From Arthrobacter terrae (GTDB lineage Bacteria > Actinomycetota > Actinomycetes > Actinomycetales > Micrococcaceae): a DNA stretch of 64,000 nt. Location: assembly GCF_015708085.1 (NCBI RefSeq), contig NZ_JADNYM010000019.1, forward strand, positions 35,672 through 99,671, in the 5' to 3' direction. This document shows positions 36,329 through 43,614 of the stretch, in pieces (the stretch's first letter is position 1; each line of letters begins with the position of its first letter). The notes under the pieces are model-generated. The model did not search any database. It was not told the DNA's origin and was given only the letters and a program-made list of their open reading frames with translations. The translations under genes were made by a program, and so were the position numbers.

Positions 36329-37999
36329 ATGAAAGACTCCCCGAGATCGGGCGAACTGCTGTACACCCAGGAACGTATGCAGGGCCTGATGGCTGCGGTG
36401 GTATCGATTGGGGTGGAGCTGGATCTGGCCTCCGTGCTGAAACAAATAGTCGAATCGGCCTGCACTTTGCTGCATGCCGGCTTCGGGGCGCTGGGCGTCA
36501 TCGGCGAGGAGGGTGGGCTGAGCCACTTCATCACGGTCGGCATCGACCCGGAGCTCGCCGCCAGAATCGGCCCCCTGCCCACCGGCCACGGCGTGCTGGG
36601 GCTGCTGATCCGCGAGCCGCGGCCGATCCGGTTGCCTGACCTGCGCAACCATCCTGCCTCCTACGGCTTTCCCGAGCACCATCCGCCCATGCGGACTTTC
36701 CTGGGTGTGCCGGTCCGGGTCCGGGACACCGTCTTCGGCAATCTGTACCTCACCGAAAAGGAGAACGGAGAGCTGTTCACCACGGAGGACGAGGACCTGG
36801 CCGTCGCGCTGGCAACCGCTGCCGGCGTCGCCATTGAGAACGCGAAACTTTTCGACGACTCGCTGCTTCGCTCTCGATGGCTGGAGGCCTGCATGGACGT
36901 TGCAGGCCGTGCCATGGGCAGCGGCAGCACGATGAGCAGCGGCAGGGCCGGGGGAGAATCCGGTCCCGATCTGGTCGCCGCCCGCGCGCGTGAGGTCTCC
37001 GGCGCGGACATGGTACTGATCGCCGTTCCCTCCGACGACGGCGGACCAAGCTACATCGCCGCGGCTGCCGGTGACGGAGCCGGAGCGTTCCGGGGAAGAC
37101 CGCTGGAACTCGATGCCGCCGTCGTCCGCCGTGTACTGAAGTCCGGCGGCCCCGTAGCGCTCACTGCCGCGGAGCTGATGGGAGCCGGCCAGGGCAAGGC
37201 GTACGGCCCCGCCCTCGCCGTGGCGTTGGGGTCCTCAGACATGGCACATGGCGTCCTGATCTTCCTCCGGTCCCCGGGCGCCGGGAACTATTCGGCAGCT
37301 TTTCTGGACATGGCTGGACTCTATGCAGCCCAGGCGGCGCTGGCCCTGGAACTGGTCCGCACCAACCGGCTGCGCGAACAGTTGGTGGTCCTGACGGACC
37401 GGGACCGGATTGCCAAGGACCTGCACGACGTGGTTATTCAACGGCTGTTCGCGGCCGGGCTGAGCGTCCAAAGCCTGGGCCGGCTCACGGATAATCCGAC
37501 GGCGGTGCAGCGGATCCATGCCGTGACGGGCGAACTGGACGCCACGATCCGGGACCTGCGGGACACCATTTATTCCCTGCAGGAAAGCGCAGGGAACGTC
37601 GAACTGCTCAGCAGCCGGATCCTGCGCAGTGTCCGCAATGCCACCCGGGAGCTTCCTTTCGCACCGCGGCTGTACCTGGCCGGACCGGTGGATACCGCCA
37701 TCGACGACGTCACCAGCGCGCATTTGCTGGCGGTCCTCTCCGAAGGGGTGAGCAATGCGGTGCGGCACTCCGGCGCGGAGACGATCGAGGTGACGATTGC
37801 GGTAGCGGACGGGCGCGCCAGCCTTCTGGTGGACGACGACGGCACGGGCTTTGGCGCCCCGGCGCACCGGAGCGGGCTGGCCAACATGGACCACCGGGCC
37901 CGGGAGCTCAAAGGGTCCTTGAGCGTGGAAAGCGCGCCCGGAAACGGGACGCGGCTTTGCTGGTCGGTGCCGCTGCCGGTGCCGGTACCCGGGGTTTAG
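36329..37999 (+). CDS. GAF-GAF sensor histidine kinase, DosS/DosT (DevS)-like
   Basis: Sensor kinase of 556 aa with GGAGGTG 5 nt before the ATG. GAF-1 (about residues 25-175) carries HPASYGFPEHHPPMRTFLGVPVRVRDTVFGNLYLTEK, closely resembling the haem-binding GAF of mycobacterial DosS/DosT; His117/118 are the candidate haem ligands. GAF-2 spans about 185-340. The HisKA_3 H-box is KDLHDVVIQRLFAAGLSVQSL with His366. The ATPase domain has the N-box EGVSNAVRHSGAE and DDDGTGFG. No membrane segment, so a cytosolic gas or redox sensor is expected. Its presumed partner, the DosR-like regulator, is encoded convergently 21 nt away. Confidence 0.9.
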   Translation: MKDSPRSGELLYTQERMQGLMAAVVSIGVELDLASVLKQIVESACTLLHAGFGALGVIGEEGGLSHFITVGIDPELAARIGPLPTGHGVLGLLIREPRPIRLPDLRNHPASYGFPEHHPPMRTFLGVPVRVRDTVFGNLYLTEKENGELFTTEDEDLAVALATAAGVAIENAKLFDDSLLRSRWLEACMDVAGRAMGSGSTMSSGRAGGESGPDLVAARAREVSGADMVLIAVPSDDGGPSYIAAAAGDGAGAFRGRPLELDAAVVRRVLKSGGPVALTAAELMGAGQGKAYGPALAVALGSSDMAHGVLIFLRSPGAGNYSAAFLDMAGLYAAQAALALELVRTNRLREQLVVLTDRDRIAKDLHDVVIQRLFAAGLSVQSLGRLTDNPTAVQRIHAVTGELDATIRDLRDTIYSLQESAGNVELLSSRILRSVRNATRELPFAPRLYLAGPVDTAIDDVTSAHLLAVLSEGVSNAVRHSGAETIEVTIAVADGRASLLVDDDGTGFGAPAHRSGLANMDHRARELKGSLSVESAPGNGTRLCWSVPLPVPVPGV

Positions 38000-38020
38000 C
38001 CGCACAGGTATCCTGGCGCT

Positions 38021-38755
38021 TCAGGGGATCCGCGTCACGTAGACCGCTGCCTGGGTGCGGCGCTCAAAGCCAAGCTTGGCCAGCAGCGACGACACGTAGT
38101 TCTTGACCGTCTTCTCGGCCAGGAACAGTTCCTGGCCGATTTGCCGGTTCGTCATTCCCTGCCCGATCAGGTCCAGCACCTTCCGTTCCTGGGCCGTCAG
38201 CATCGCAACCCGCGGATCCGGATGAACAGGTTCGGCCAGTCCCCGGACCACACGGTCCTTCAGCGCGGAGTCAAAAAGGGATTTCCCACCGGCGGCACGG
38301 CGCAGGGCAGAGACCAGGTCAGTGCCGCCGATCTCCTTGAGCACGTAACCCGCCGCGCCGGCCAGTACCGCCCCGCGGACGGCGTGCTCGTCGTCGTAGC
38401 TGGTCAGGATCAGGCAGCGCAGCGAGGGGTCCACGGCGCGCACATCGCGGCAGACCTCGATCCCGGTTCCGTCGGGCAAACGCGCATCCAAAACACAGAC
38501 ATCGGGGTGAAGCGCGGGAATCTGTCGTGTTGCCTCGGCCGCTGAGCCGGACGAACCGACGACGGCGAACCCCTCACCTTCCAGCAACTCCGCGAGCCCG
38601 CGGCGTACCAGTTCATGATCGTCAAGAATGTAGACCCCGATGGCCGGCGTCGAAGGGCGCCCGTCGCCGCGCGGCTCTGGCGTGCCCCGCGGCTCTGGCG
38701 TGCCCCGCGGCGGCGCGCCGGATGGCTGTGTGCTGGAGGAGTCGGAGCTGACCAC
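38021..38755 (-). CDS. LuxR/NarL-family response regulator, DosR (DevR)-like
   Basis: Response regulator of 244 aa (GTG start at 38755; the first 35 residues are a low-complexity RGTPEP tail). The receiver has the acidic DD in VYILDDHELVRRGL, phospho-acceptor Asp90 in DVCVLDARLPDGTGIEV, and Lys in GYVLKEIGG. The C-terminal HTH LTAQERKVLDLIGQGMTNRQIGQELFLAEKTVKNYVSSLLAKLGFERRTQAAVY is nearly the DosR signature. It likely activates the neighbouring genes under low oxygen or nitric oxide. Convergent to the kinase gene and divergent from the usp gene. Confidence 0.9.
   Translation of the reverse strand: MVSSDSSSTQPSGAPPRGTPEPRGTPEPRGDGRPSTPAIGVYILDDHELVRRGLAELLEGEGFAVVGSSGSAAEATRQIPALHPDVCVLDARLPDGTGIEVCRDVRAVDPSLRCLILTSYDDEHAVRGAVLAGAAGYVLKEIGGTDLVSALRRAAGGKSLFDSALKDRVVRGLAEPVHPDPRVAMLTAQERKVLDLIGQGMTNRQIGQELFLAEKTVKNYVSSLLAKLGFERRTQAAVYVTRIP
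38671..38706 (-). repeat. 18-bp tandem duplication in the regulator N-terminus
   Basis: Two copies of gcggctctggcgtgcccc (plus strand) encode the repeated RGTPEP in the flexible N-terminal tail of the DosR-like protein. Confidence 0.8.
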
Positions 38756-38843
38756 GGAACCTGGTTTTCTACTCGGCGTTTTCTACTCGGCGTCCGCGGT
38801 GGCGGACAAGGCCATTCTTCCGTCCCGGTCCAACCGGCAGCAA

Positions 38844-38857
38844 GGGTCCAAAGACCC
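38844..38857 (+). promoter_or_regulatory. perfect DosR-like box between the regulator and usp genes
   Basis: GGGTCCAAAGACCC matches GGGnC-N4-GnCCC at every fixed position and has 5-bp inverted arms. It lies in the divergent spacer, about 90 nt from the regulator start and 145 nt from the usp start. Confidence 0.5.
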
Positions 38858-38918
38858 GGGGCACAAGATTCGCCGCGTTCGGTCCCGGCCGCGTTCTGTC
38901 CTGGCTGGGGCCCGGCAT

Positions 38919-38932
38919 GTGCCTTTGGGCCC
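38919..38932 (+). promoter_or_regulatory. second DosR-like box upstream of usp
   Basis: GTGCCTTTGGGCCC matches GGGnC-N4-GnCCC with one mismatch (position 2), 70 nt upstream of the usp ATG and 75 nt from the first box. Paired boxes are common at DosR targets. Confidence 0.35.
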
Positions 38933-39001
38933 TACCGGCGCTCGCCGGCACGGGTAAGACTGAAAGGACAGGCATTTCCGCACGATCAAAAGGACAAAAC
39001 C

Positions 39002-39463
39002 ATGGTCACGCAAGATGCACAGGCAAGAATCGTCGTCGGGCTCGATGGATCCGATGCGTCCATTGAAGCGCTTCGGGAGGCCGCACGGCTCGCCTCGCTC
39101 CTCGGCGCCAGAGTGGATGCGATGACGTGCTGGGACTTCCCCGGTTTCTATGCGGCGCCTTATGCCCTCAACGCCAGCGACTTCGAATCGACCGCCCGGC
39201 AGGTCCTCGACGACAGCGTGCAGGGAGCGTTTGACGGCGACATCCCGTCGAACGTCTCCGCCAGGCTGGTCCAGGGGCCGGCCCGTTCCACGCTGATCGA
39301 CGCCAGCAAGGGCGCAGCCATGCTCGTGGTCGGCAGGCGCGGGCGCGGCGGATTCGGCGGCCTGCTGCTGGGATCAGTCAGCTCCGCTTGCGTGGCTCAC
39401 GCGCACTGTCCCGTGCTCGTCGTCCACCCGCCCAAGGAAGAAGGCCTGCCCACTTATGACTAG
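39002..39463 (+). CDS. universal stress protein (UspA family)
   Basis: A protein of 153 aa with AAAAGGA 6 nt before the ATG at 39002 (MVTQDAQARIVVGLDGSDASIEAL). The nucleotide-binding signature GRRGRGGFGGLLLGSVSSACVAHAHCPVLVV (G-2x-G-9x-G-S) marks an ATP-binding Usp. Usp proteins are numerous in DosR-type dormancy regulons. Two DosR-like boxes precede it, and it is divergent from the regulator gene. Confidence 0.92.
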   Translation: MVTQDAQARIVVGLDGSDASIEALREAARLASLLGARVDAMTCWDFPGFYAAPYALNASDFESTARQVLDDSVQGAFDGDIPSNVSARLVQGPARSTLIDASKGAAMLVVGRRGRGGFGGLLLGSVSSACVAHAHCPVLVVHPPKEEGLPTYD

Positions 39464-39487
39464 ACTCCGAATTGCCCGCGGTCAGCG

Positions 39488-40596
39488 TCACCCACCCCCA
39501 TGTTCGGACAGCTCGGCTTCCAGTTCTTCAATGCTTGGCAGGCTGGACGCGAACTCCTCGGGTAGCGAGTTCACAATTTGTGTCTTCCATTCGGACACGC
39601 CAATCGGTGACTTGTAGCCTCGGAGCGCGTATTCGGCCACCACATTGTTCTTCGACTTGCACAGCAGGAGGCCTATGGTCGGTTTGTCCTCGGCGTGTGC
39701 CAGCAGGTCATCCACAGCGGACATGTACATGCCTAACTGGCCTAGGTAGCCAGGATCAAACTTGGTGGCTTTCAGCTCGACGACGACGAACCGGCGAAGC
39801 TTGAAGTTGTAGAAGAGCAGGTCCGCAAAAAATTCGTCTCCGCCGATCACCAGCCGCACCTGCTCGCCTAGGAACGCGAAGCCCTGCCCCAGCTCCAGGA
39901 GGAACTTCTGCACATGATTTACCAGCTGGGTTTCAAGCTCGCGCTCATTGTGCCTGTCCGTCATGGTGACGAAGTCGGAGACGTACGGGTCCTTGGTCAG
40001 CTGTTGGGCCAGGTCAGAGTCCGACGGCGGCAGGTCGCCTTGAAGTTGGTGGTGGCTTTGCCAGAGCGTTCGTAGAATCGGGTGTTGATCTGATGCACTA
40101 GAACTTTGCGCGACCAGCCGTTTTCGATGGCTGCCGCGGCGTACCAAAGTCTGCTTGCTTCATTCTCAAGATGCTGAAGAAGGGCTATGTGGTGGTACCA
40201 GGGCAATTGGGCAAGCGGTGCTTGCCCAATTGCTTCGGAATCCCAGGCTGCTGCAAAGGTACGCATATAGCGAAAGTTACGGGGCGAGAATCCCTTCGCC
40301 TCCGGGAACTCCGATCCGATATCGGCGGAAAGGCGGGAGACAACCTTGGTGCCCCACCCTTCTTCGCTCTGGCGGGCGAGTATGTCACGTCCGATGGCCC
40401 AATACGTGGCAACAAGTTCTTGATTAGCAGCCGCGACGGCACGATTGCGGCCAGTCGAGACCCGCTCCACGGCTGAAGCCAGCAGATCCGGATATCATTC
40501 CGGCATCGTGGAACGCGCAGGCGTCGAAGGCAACCAATGGCCCGCGTCCGCCTCTTCATCTTCTTTGTTGCCGTCCTTCGGCTCGTTGCTTTTCAC
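39488..40596 (-). pseudogene. YhcG / DUF1016 family PDDEXK nuclease gene, broken by a nonsense codon and a frameshift
   Basis: The N-terminal DUF1016_N part (YPDLLASAVERV...NQELVATYWAIGRDILARQ, ...QLPWYHHIALLQHL) and the C-terminal nuclease part (LVNHVQKFLLELGQGFAFLGEQVRLVIGGDEFFADLLFYNFKLRRFVVVELKATKFDP) are in different frames. One missing G near 40040 (...NFK|GDLPPSDSDLAQQ) explains the shift. The likely original start is the GTG at 40596, with GGAGG 7 nt upstream and a GTGA overlap with an hsdS tail. In that frame a TGA at 40495-40497 interrupts the N-terminus after TMPE; a GTG at 40470 could restart translation. Sequencing error at one site cannot be excluded, but two lesions favour decay. 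Confidence 0.75.
40203..40233. repeat. 14-bp perfect inverted repeat within the yhcG pseudogene
   Basis: GCAATTGGGCAAGC (40203-40216) and its exact inverse GCTTGCCCAATTGC (40220-40233) around a 3-nt loop. It encodes AIGQAPLAQL of the DUF1016 N-terminal domain. Confidence 0.7.
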
Positions 40597-40676
40597 TGTG
40601 CCGCCTCCAAAGCTCCCGCATCCCTGACCCGGAGATTTCCGAACGTCAGTTGTGGCAACAGCGTATCGCCGGCCAC
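40593..40676 (-). pseudogene. remnant of a second hsdS C-terminus
   Basis: Twenty-seven codons, VAGDTLLPQLTFGNLRVRDAG...AAQ, ending in a TGA (40593-40595). They match the closing element of the intact HsdS next door (TRDALLPQLMSGRLRVRDAE). Only the tail survives. Its stop overlaps the ancestral yhcG start (GTGA), suggesting an original hsdS-yhcG translational coupling. Confidence 0.6.
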
Positions 40677-40747
40677 AGACATTCTTCCGCTGCCGGGCTA
40701 CGCCCTGTGGAGAGCTTGGGCGAAGCCGAAAACCTGGTAGTTGGCAA

Positions 40748-40767
40748 TTGTGCAAGGCCTTGCACAA
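40748..40767. repeat. 20-nt perfect palindrome
   Basis: TTGTGCAAGGCCTTGCACAA is self-complementary over its full length. It lies between the hsdS tail remnant and the intact hsdS, 3 nt from a larger palindrome. Confidence 0.9.
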
Positions 40768-40770
40768 ATA

Positions 40771-40815
40771 CCGTTTCCCAATGTTGCAGACGTCGTCTGC
40801 AACATTGGGAAACGG
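40771..40815. repeat. 45-nt perfect inverted repeat with 22-bp arms
   Basis: The left arm (40771-40792) begins CCGTTTCCCAATGTTGC and its exact reverse complement occupies 40794-40815, with a single T between. It ends 14 nt past the hsdS stop (minus strand). It is a potential cruciform or terminator, or a REP-like or recombination element; it lacks a T-run. Confidence 0.9.
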
Positions 40816-40828
40816 ACCGCCTACGATT

Positions 40829-41950
40829 TCACACGGCGTCCTCAAGCACCTTCTCCGCATCCCTAACGCGCAACCTGCCGGACATCAGCTGGGGGAGAAG
40901 TGCGTCGCGGGTGGCGGCAAGTTTTGCGTTTTCCATCACTCTGGCAGTAATAGCCGCGAGTACTGGACCGATGTGCCGTTCAGTTGAAGCTAGAGCTTCA
41001 TTGTCGAAGTTAGGGAATACCAGATGGTCAAACGTCTTCATAGTGATGGTGTCGAAAACTGAGCCATGGGCAATCTCTTTTGCCCTCTGCGTTGCTCGCA
41101 GAACCGAAAAGTAGAGGACACCCGGCGGGACAGCTCCAGGAACGAAGCCATAACAAGACTGATTGAAGGACGCAGGTTCAGCCAAGCGTGCGACCGCGCC
41201 GACAGTACCTCGCGCCGTGAGAATAACGCTTCCGGTGGGCAGCGGCTTAGCTTTTGTGGTCGTGACAGCCAGATCGGTGATCTTTTCATCTGTGTCTGTG
41301 ACAACGCCAAAATCGGCCCCCGTGATGTCCTTAGCTGACGCCCATAACCGGTCGCCCATCCAAAGGTCACCGCGGGACCGCGGGGGTGTGCCTCCCAAGA
41401 CTGGCTTTAAGACTGTACTCATTGGCAGCGATTCCAATTGAGAAGCCATCCGATCGTAAGCCAAGCCGGCAAGGTCACTTGCTGTGGAGGCGAGTTTGGT
41501 GTTGGCGGCGATCTTGTCGTCGAGCGCCCCCAGCACCTCCGCAATTGCCCGCTGCTCCGCGATGGGCGGAACGAAAACGGGAACATGTGCGATGTAGTTG
41601 CGGTTCAGCATTGGTTGAACGGAACCAGAATCGTATCCGGCTAAGTCCGTGTTCTCGAAAAAGTGGAAGACCCACCGAGGTTCGTTACCCATGAAATCCT
41701 TAACGAACATCGTGGTGTTGTGGGGCCAGAAGTCTCCATCTGACCACTTGGGCTGACCAAGGTTGGTGGCGCGTCCTATAGTGACTCCGGGGCCTTTTAT
41801 AGGACCTTCATCATGGAATCCGCCGGTGTCGCCAGAGGTCAGGACAGGGAAAGGTCCTGGACGCCTTGCCTGATGAGGGAGGTCAAACCCACGTTGAATG
41901 GAAACGATTTCGGATAGGGGCATAATTCGCCAGCCTTGAGGAATTGTCAC
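40829..41950 (-). CDS. hsdS: type I restriction-modification specificity subunit HsdS
   Basis: Target-recognition subunit of 373 aa with the duplicated TRD-helix layout: TRD1 ends in IAHVPVFVPPIAEQRAIAEVLGALDDKIAANTKLASTASDLAGL, TRD2 in HLVFPNFDNEALASTERHIGPVLAAITARVMENAKLAATRDALLPQLMSGRLRV. The ATG at 41950 overlaps the hsdM stop by 4 nt. It would direct HsdM to a bipartite sequence; the recognition sequence is not predictable by eye. Confidence 0.92.
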   Translation of the reverse strand: MTIPQGWRIMPLSEIVSIQRGFDLPHQARRPGPFPVLTSGDTGGFHDEGPIKGPGVTIGRATNLGQPKWSDGDFWPHNTTMFVKDFMGNEPRWVFHFFENTDLAGYDSGSVQPMLNRNYIAHVPVFVPPIAEQRAIAEVLGALDDKIAANTKLASTASDLAGLAYDRMASQLESLPMSTVLKPVLGGTPPRSRGDLWMGDRLWASAKDITGADFGVVTDTDEKITDLAVTTTKAKPLPTGSVILTARGTVGAVARLAEPASFNQSCYGFVPGAVPPGVLYFSVLRATQRAKEIAHGSVFDTITMKTFDHLVFPNFDNEALASTERHIGPVLAAITARVMENAKLAATRDALLPQLMSGRLRVRDAEKVLEDAV

Positions 41951-43614
41951 GAGACCTTCCCCAATTGCTCACGCACAACAGCTGCCAGCCGCTCGGACTC
42001 GTCGAACTGCTCGAACAGTTCCTTGGACAGCCTCTCAATCTTCTCCTCGATCGGCTCGCCGTCGTCCTCAACCTCGGCCGCGCCAACGTAGCGGCCGGGG
42101 GTGAGTGCGTAGTCGGCCGCCTTGACCTCAGCAAGTGCAGCGGAATAGCAGAAGCCGGCTTCGTCGTCGTACGTCAAGCCTGCCTCGACAGCGGAAGCTG
42201 TCCCGCGCCAGGCGTGGAAGGTGCCGGCGATTTTCGCAATGTCCTCGTCGGAGAGTGCCCGTTCGGCGCGGTCCACCATGTAGCCCAGGTTCCGGGCGTC
42301 GATGAACAGCACCTGCCCGGTCCGGTCCGCGGAGCCGTGCGTGCCAGCGCCCTTGTCTTTGGCGAAGAACCAGGTGCAGACGGGGATGCCGGTGGACCGG
42401 AAGAGCTGGGTGGGGAGGGCGATCATGCAGGAGACCAGGTCCGCCTCGACCAGCTGGGCGCGGATCTCGCCTTCGCCACCGGAGTTGGACGACATGGAGC
42501 CGTTGGCCATGACCACGCCGGCGCTGCCGCCGGGGGCCAGCTTGGAGATGATGTGCTGGATCCAGGCGTAGTTAGCGTTGCCGGCGGGCGGGATGCCGTA
42601 TTTCCAGCGCGAATCGGATTCGGAGCGGGCCCAGTCCTTGATGTTGAAGGGCGGGTTGGCCATGATGAAGTCGGCGCCGCGGTCGCCGGTGAGCTCGGGG
42701 TGCTGGTCGCGGGCAAAGGTGTCGCCCCAGCGGGTGGCGAGGTTGGCGTTGAGTCCGTGGATGGCGAGGTTCATTTTGGCCATCCGCCAGGTGCGCTCGT
42801 TGAGCTCCTGCCCGTAGACGGAGATGTCCGAGCCCTCTTTGGCGTGGTGTTCCAGGAACTTCTCGGTCTGCACGAACATGCCGCCGGAGCCGCAGCAGGG
42901 ATCGTAGACGCGGCCGTGGGTGGGCTCGAGCACCTCCACCAGCACGCGGACCACGCCGGCGGGGGTGTAGAACTCGCCGCCGCGCTTGCCCTCGGCGCGG
43001 GCAAATTTCTCCAGGAAGTATTCGTACACCTCGCCGAGCAGGTCGCGGGCCTTGGTGGCGCCGTGGCCGGTGAAGCGGGCGGAGTTGAACAGGTCCAGCA
43101 GTTCGCCGAGGCGGCGCTGGTCGATGTTGTCCCGGTTGAAGATGCGCGGCAGGGTGGCGGCGAGGGTGGGGTTGGAGCCCATGATCAGTTCCATCGCGTC
43201 GTCAATGAGCTCGCCGATGGTCTTCGCAGCCCCCGGAGTCCCCGGGGCGTCCGGGCCTGCAGCGCCCGGGCCGGCCTGGGTGCCCTTGGCGTTCTGCGCC
43301 AAAAAGGTCCAGCGCGCCCGGGCGGGAACCCAAAAGACGCCGCGGCCGGTGTATTCGTCCGTGTCGTCAATGAGCTGGGCCACCTGCTCGGCGTTCAATC
43401 CCTCGGCGGCCAGTTCGGTCTCGATCTGCCCGCGCCGCTCGTCGAATGCGTCGGAGACATACTTTAGGAACACCAGCCCCAGGATCACGTCCTTGTACTG
43501 CGAGGCGTCCATGGAACCGCGCAATTTGTCCGCGGCCTTCCACAGTGTGTCCTTGAGTTCCTTCATGGTGGAGGGCAGCGCGGCACTCTTGGGCGCGGCA
43601 GACTTCGGGGGCAC
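41947..43614 (-). CDS. hsdM: type I DNA methyltransferase subunit HsdM
   Basis: N6-adenine methyltransferase of 555 aa from the GTG at 43614, which shares one base with the upstream stop (TAGTG) and has AAGGAA about 8 nt upstream. The HsdM_N segment (LKDTLWKAADKLRGSMDASQYKDVILGLVFLKYVSDAFDER) is followed by SAM motif I VYDPCCGSGGMF and catalytic motif IV IMANPPFN. Both are intact, so it should be an active methylase with HsdS. No hsdR gene lies on either side. Confidence 0.95.
   Translation of the reverse strand: MPPKSAAPKSAALPSTMKELKDTLWKAADKLRGSMDASQYKDVILGLVFLKYVSDAFDERRGQIETELAAEGLNAEQVAQLIDDTDEYTGRGVFWVPARARWTFLAQNAKGTQAGPGAAGPDAPGTPGAAKTIGELIDDAMELIMGSNPTLAATLPRIFNRDNIDQRRLGELLDLFNSARFTGHGATKARDLLGEVYEYFLEKFARAEGKRGGEFYTPAGVVRVLVEVLEPTHGRVYDPCCGSGGMFVQTEKFLEHHAKEGSDISVYGQELNERTWRMAKMNLAIHGLNANLATRWGDTFARDQHPELTGDRGADFIMANPPFNIKDWARSESDSRWKYGIPPAGNANYAWIQHIISKLAPGGSAGVVMANGSMSSNSGGEGEIRAQLVEADLVSCMIALPTQLFRSTGIPVCTWFFAKDKGAGTHGSADRTGQVLFIDARNLGYMVDRAERALSDEDIAKIAGTFHAWRGTASAVEAGLTYDDEAGFCYSAALAEVKAADYALTPGRYVGAAEVEDDGEPIEEKIERLSKELFEQFDESERLAAVVREQLGKVS

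Noticed and set aside
40495..40860. 121-codon minus-strand frame through the palindromes
   Set aside because: It translates the palindromes themselves (VADDVCNIGKR-like text), and only its last 34 codons correspond to the former yhcG N-terminus.
41944..43467. 507-codon plus-strand frame opposite hsdM
   Set aside because: Gly/Val/Ala/Asp-rich translation typical of the reverse complement of a GC-rich gene; hsdM itself has intact motifs.
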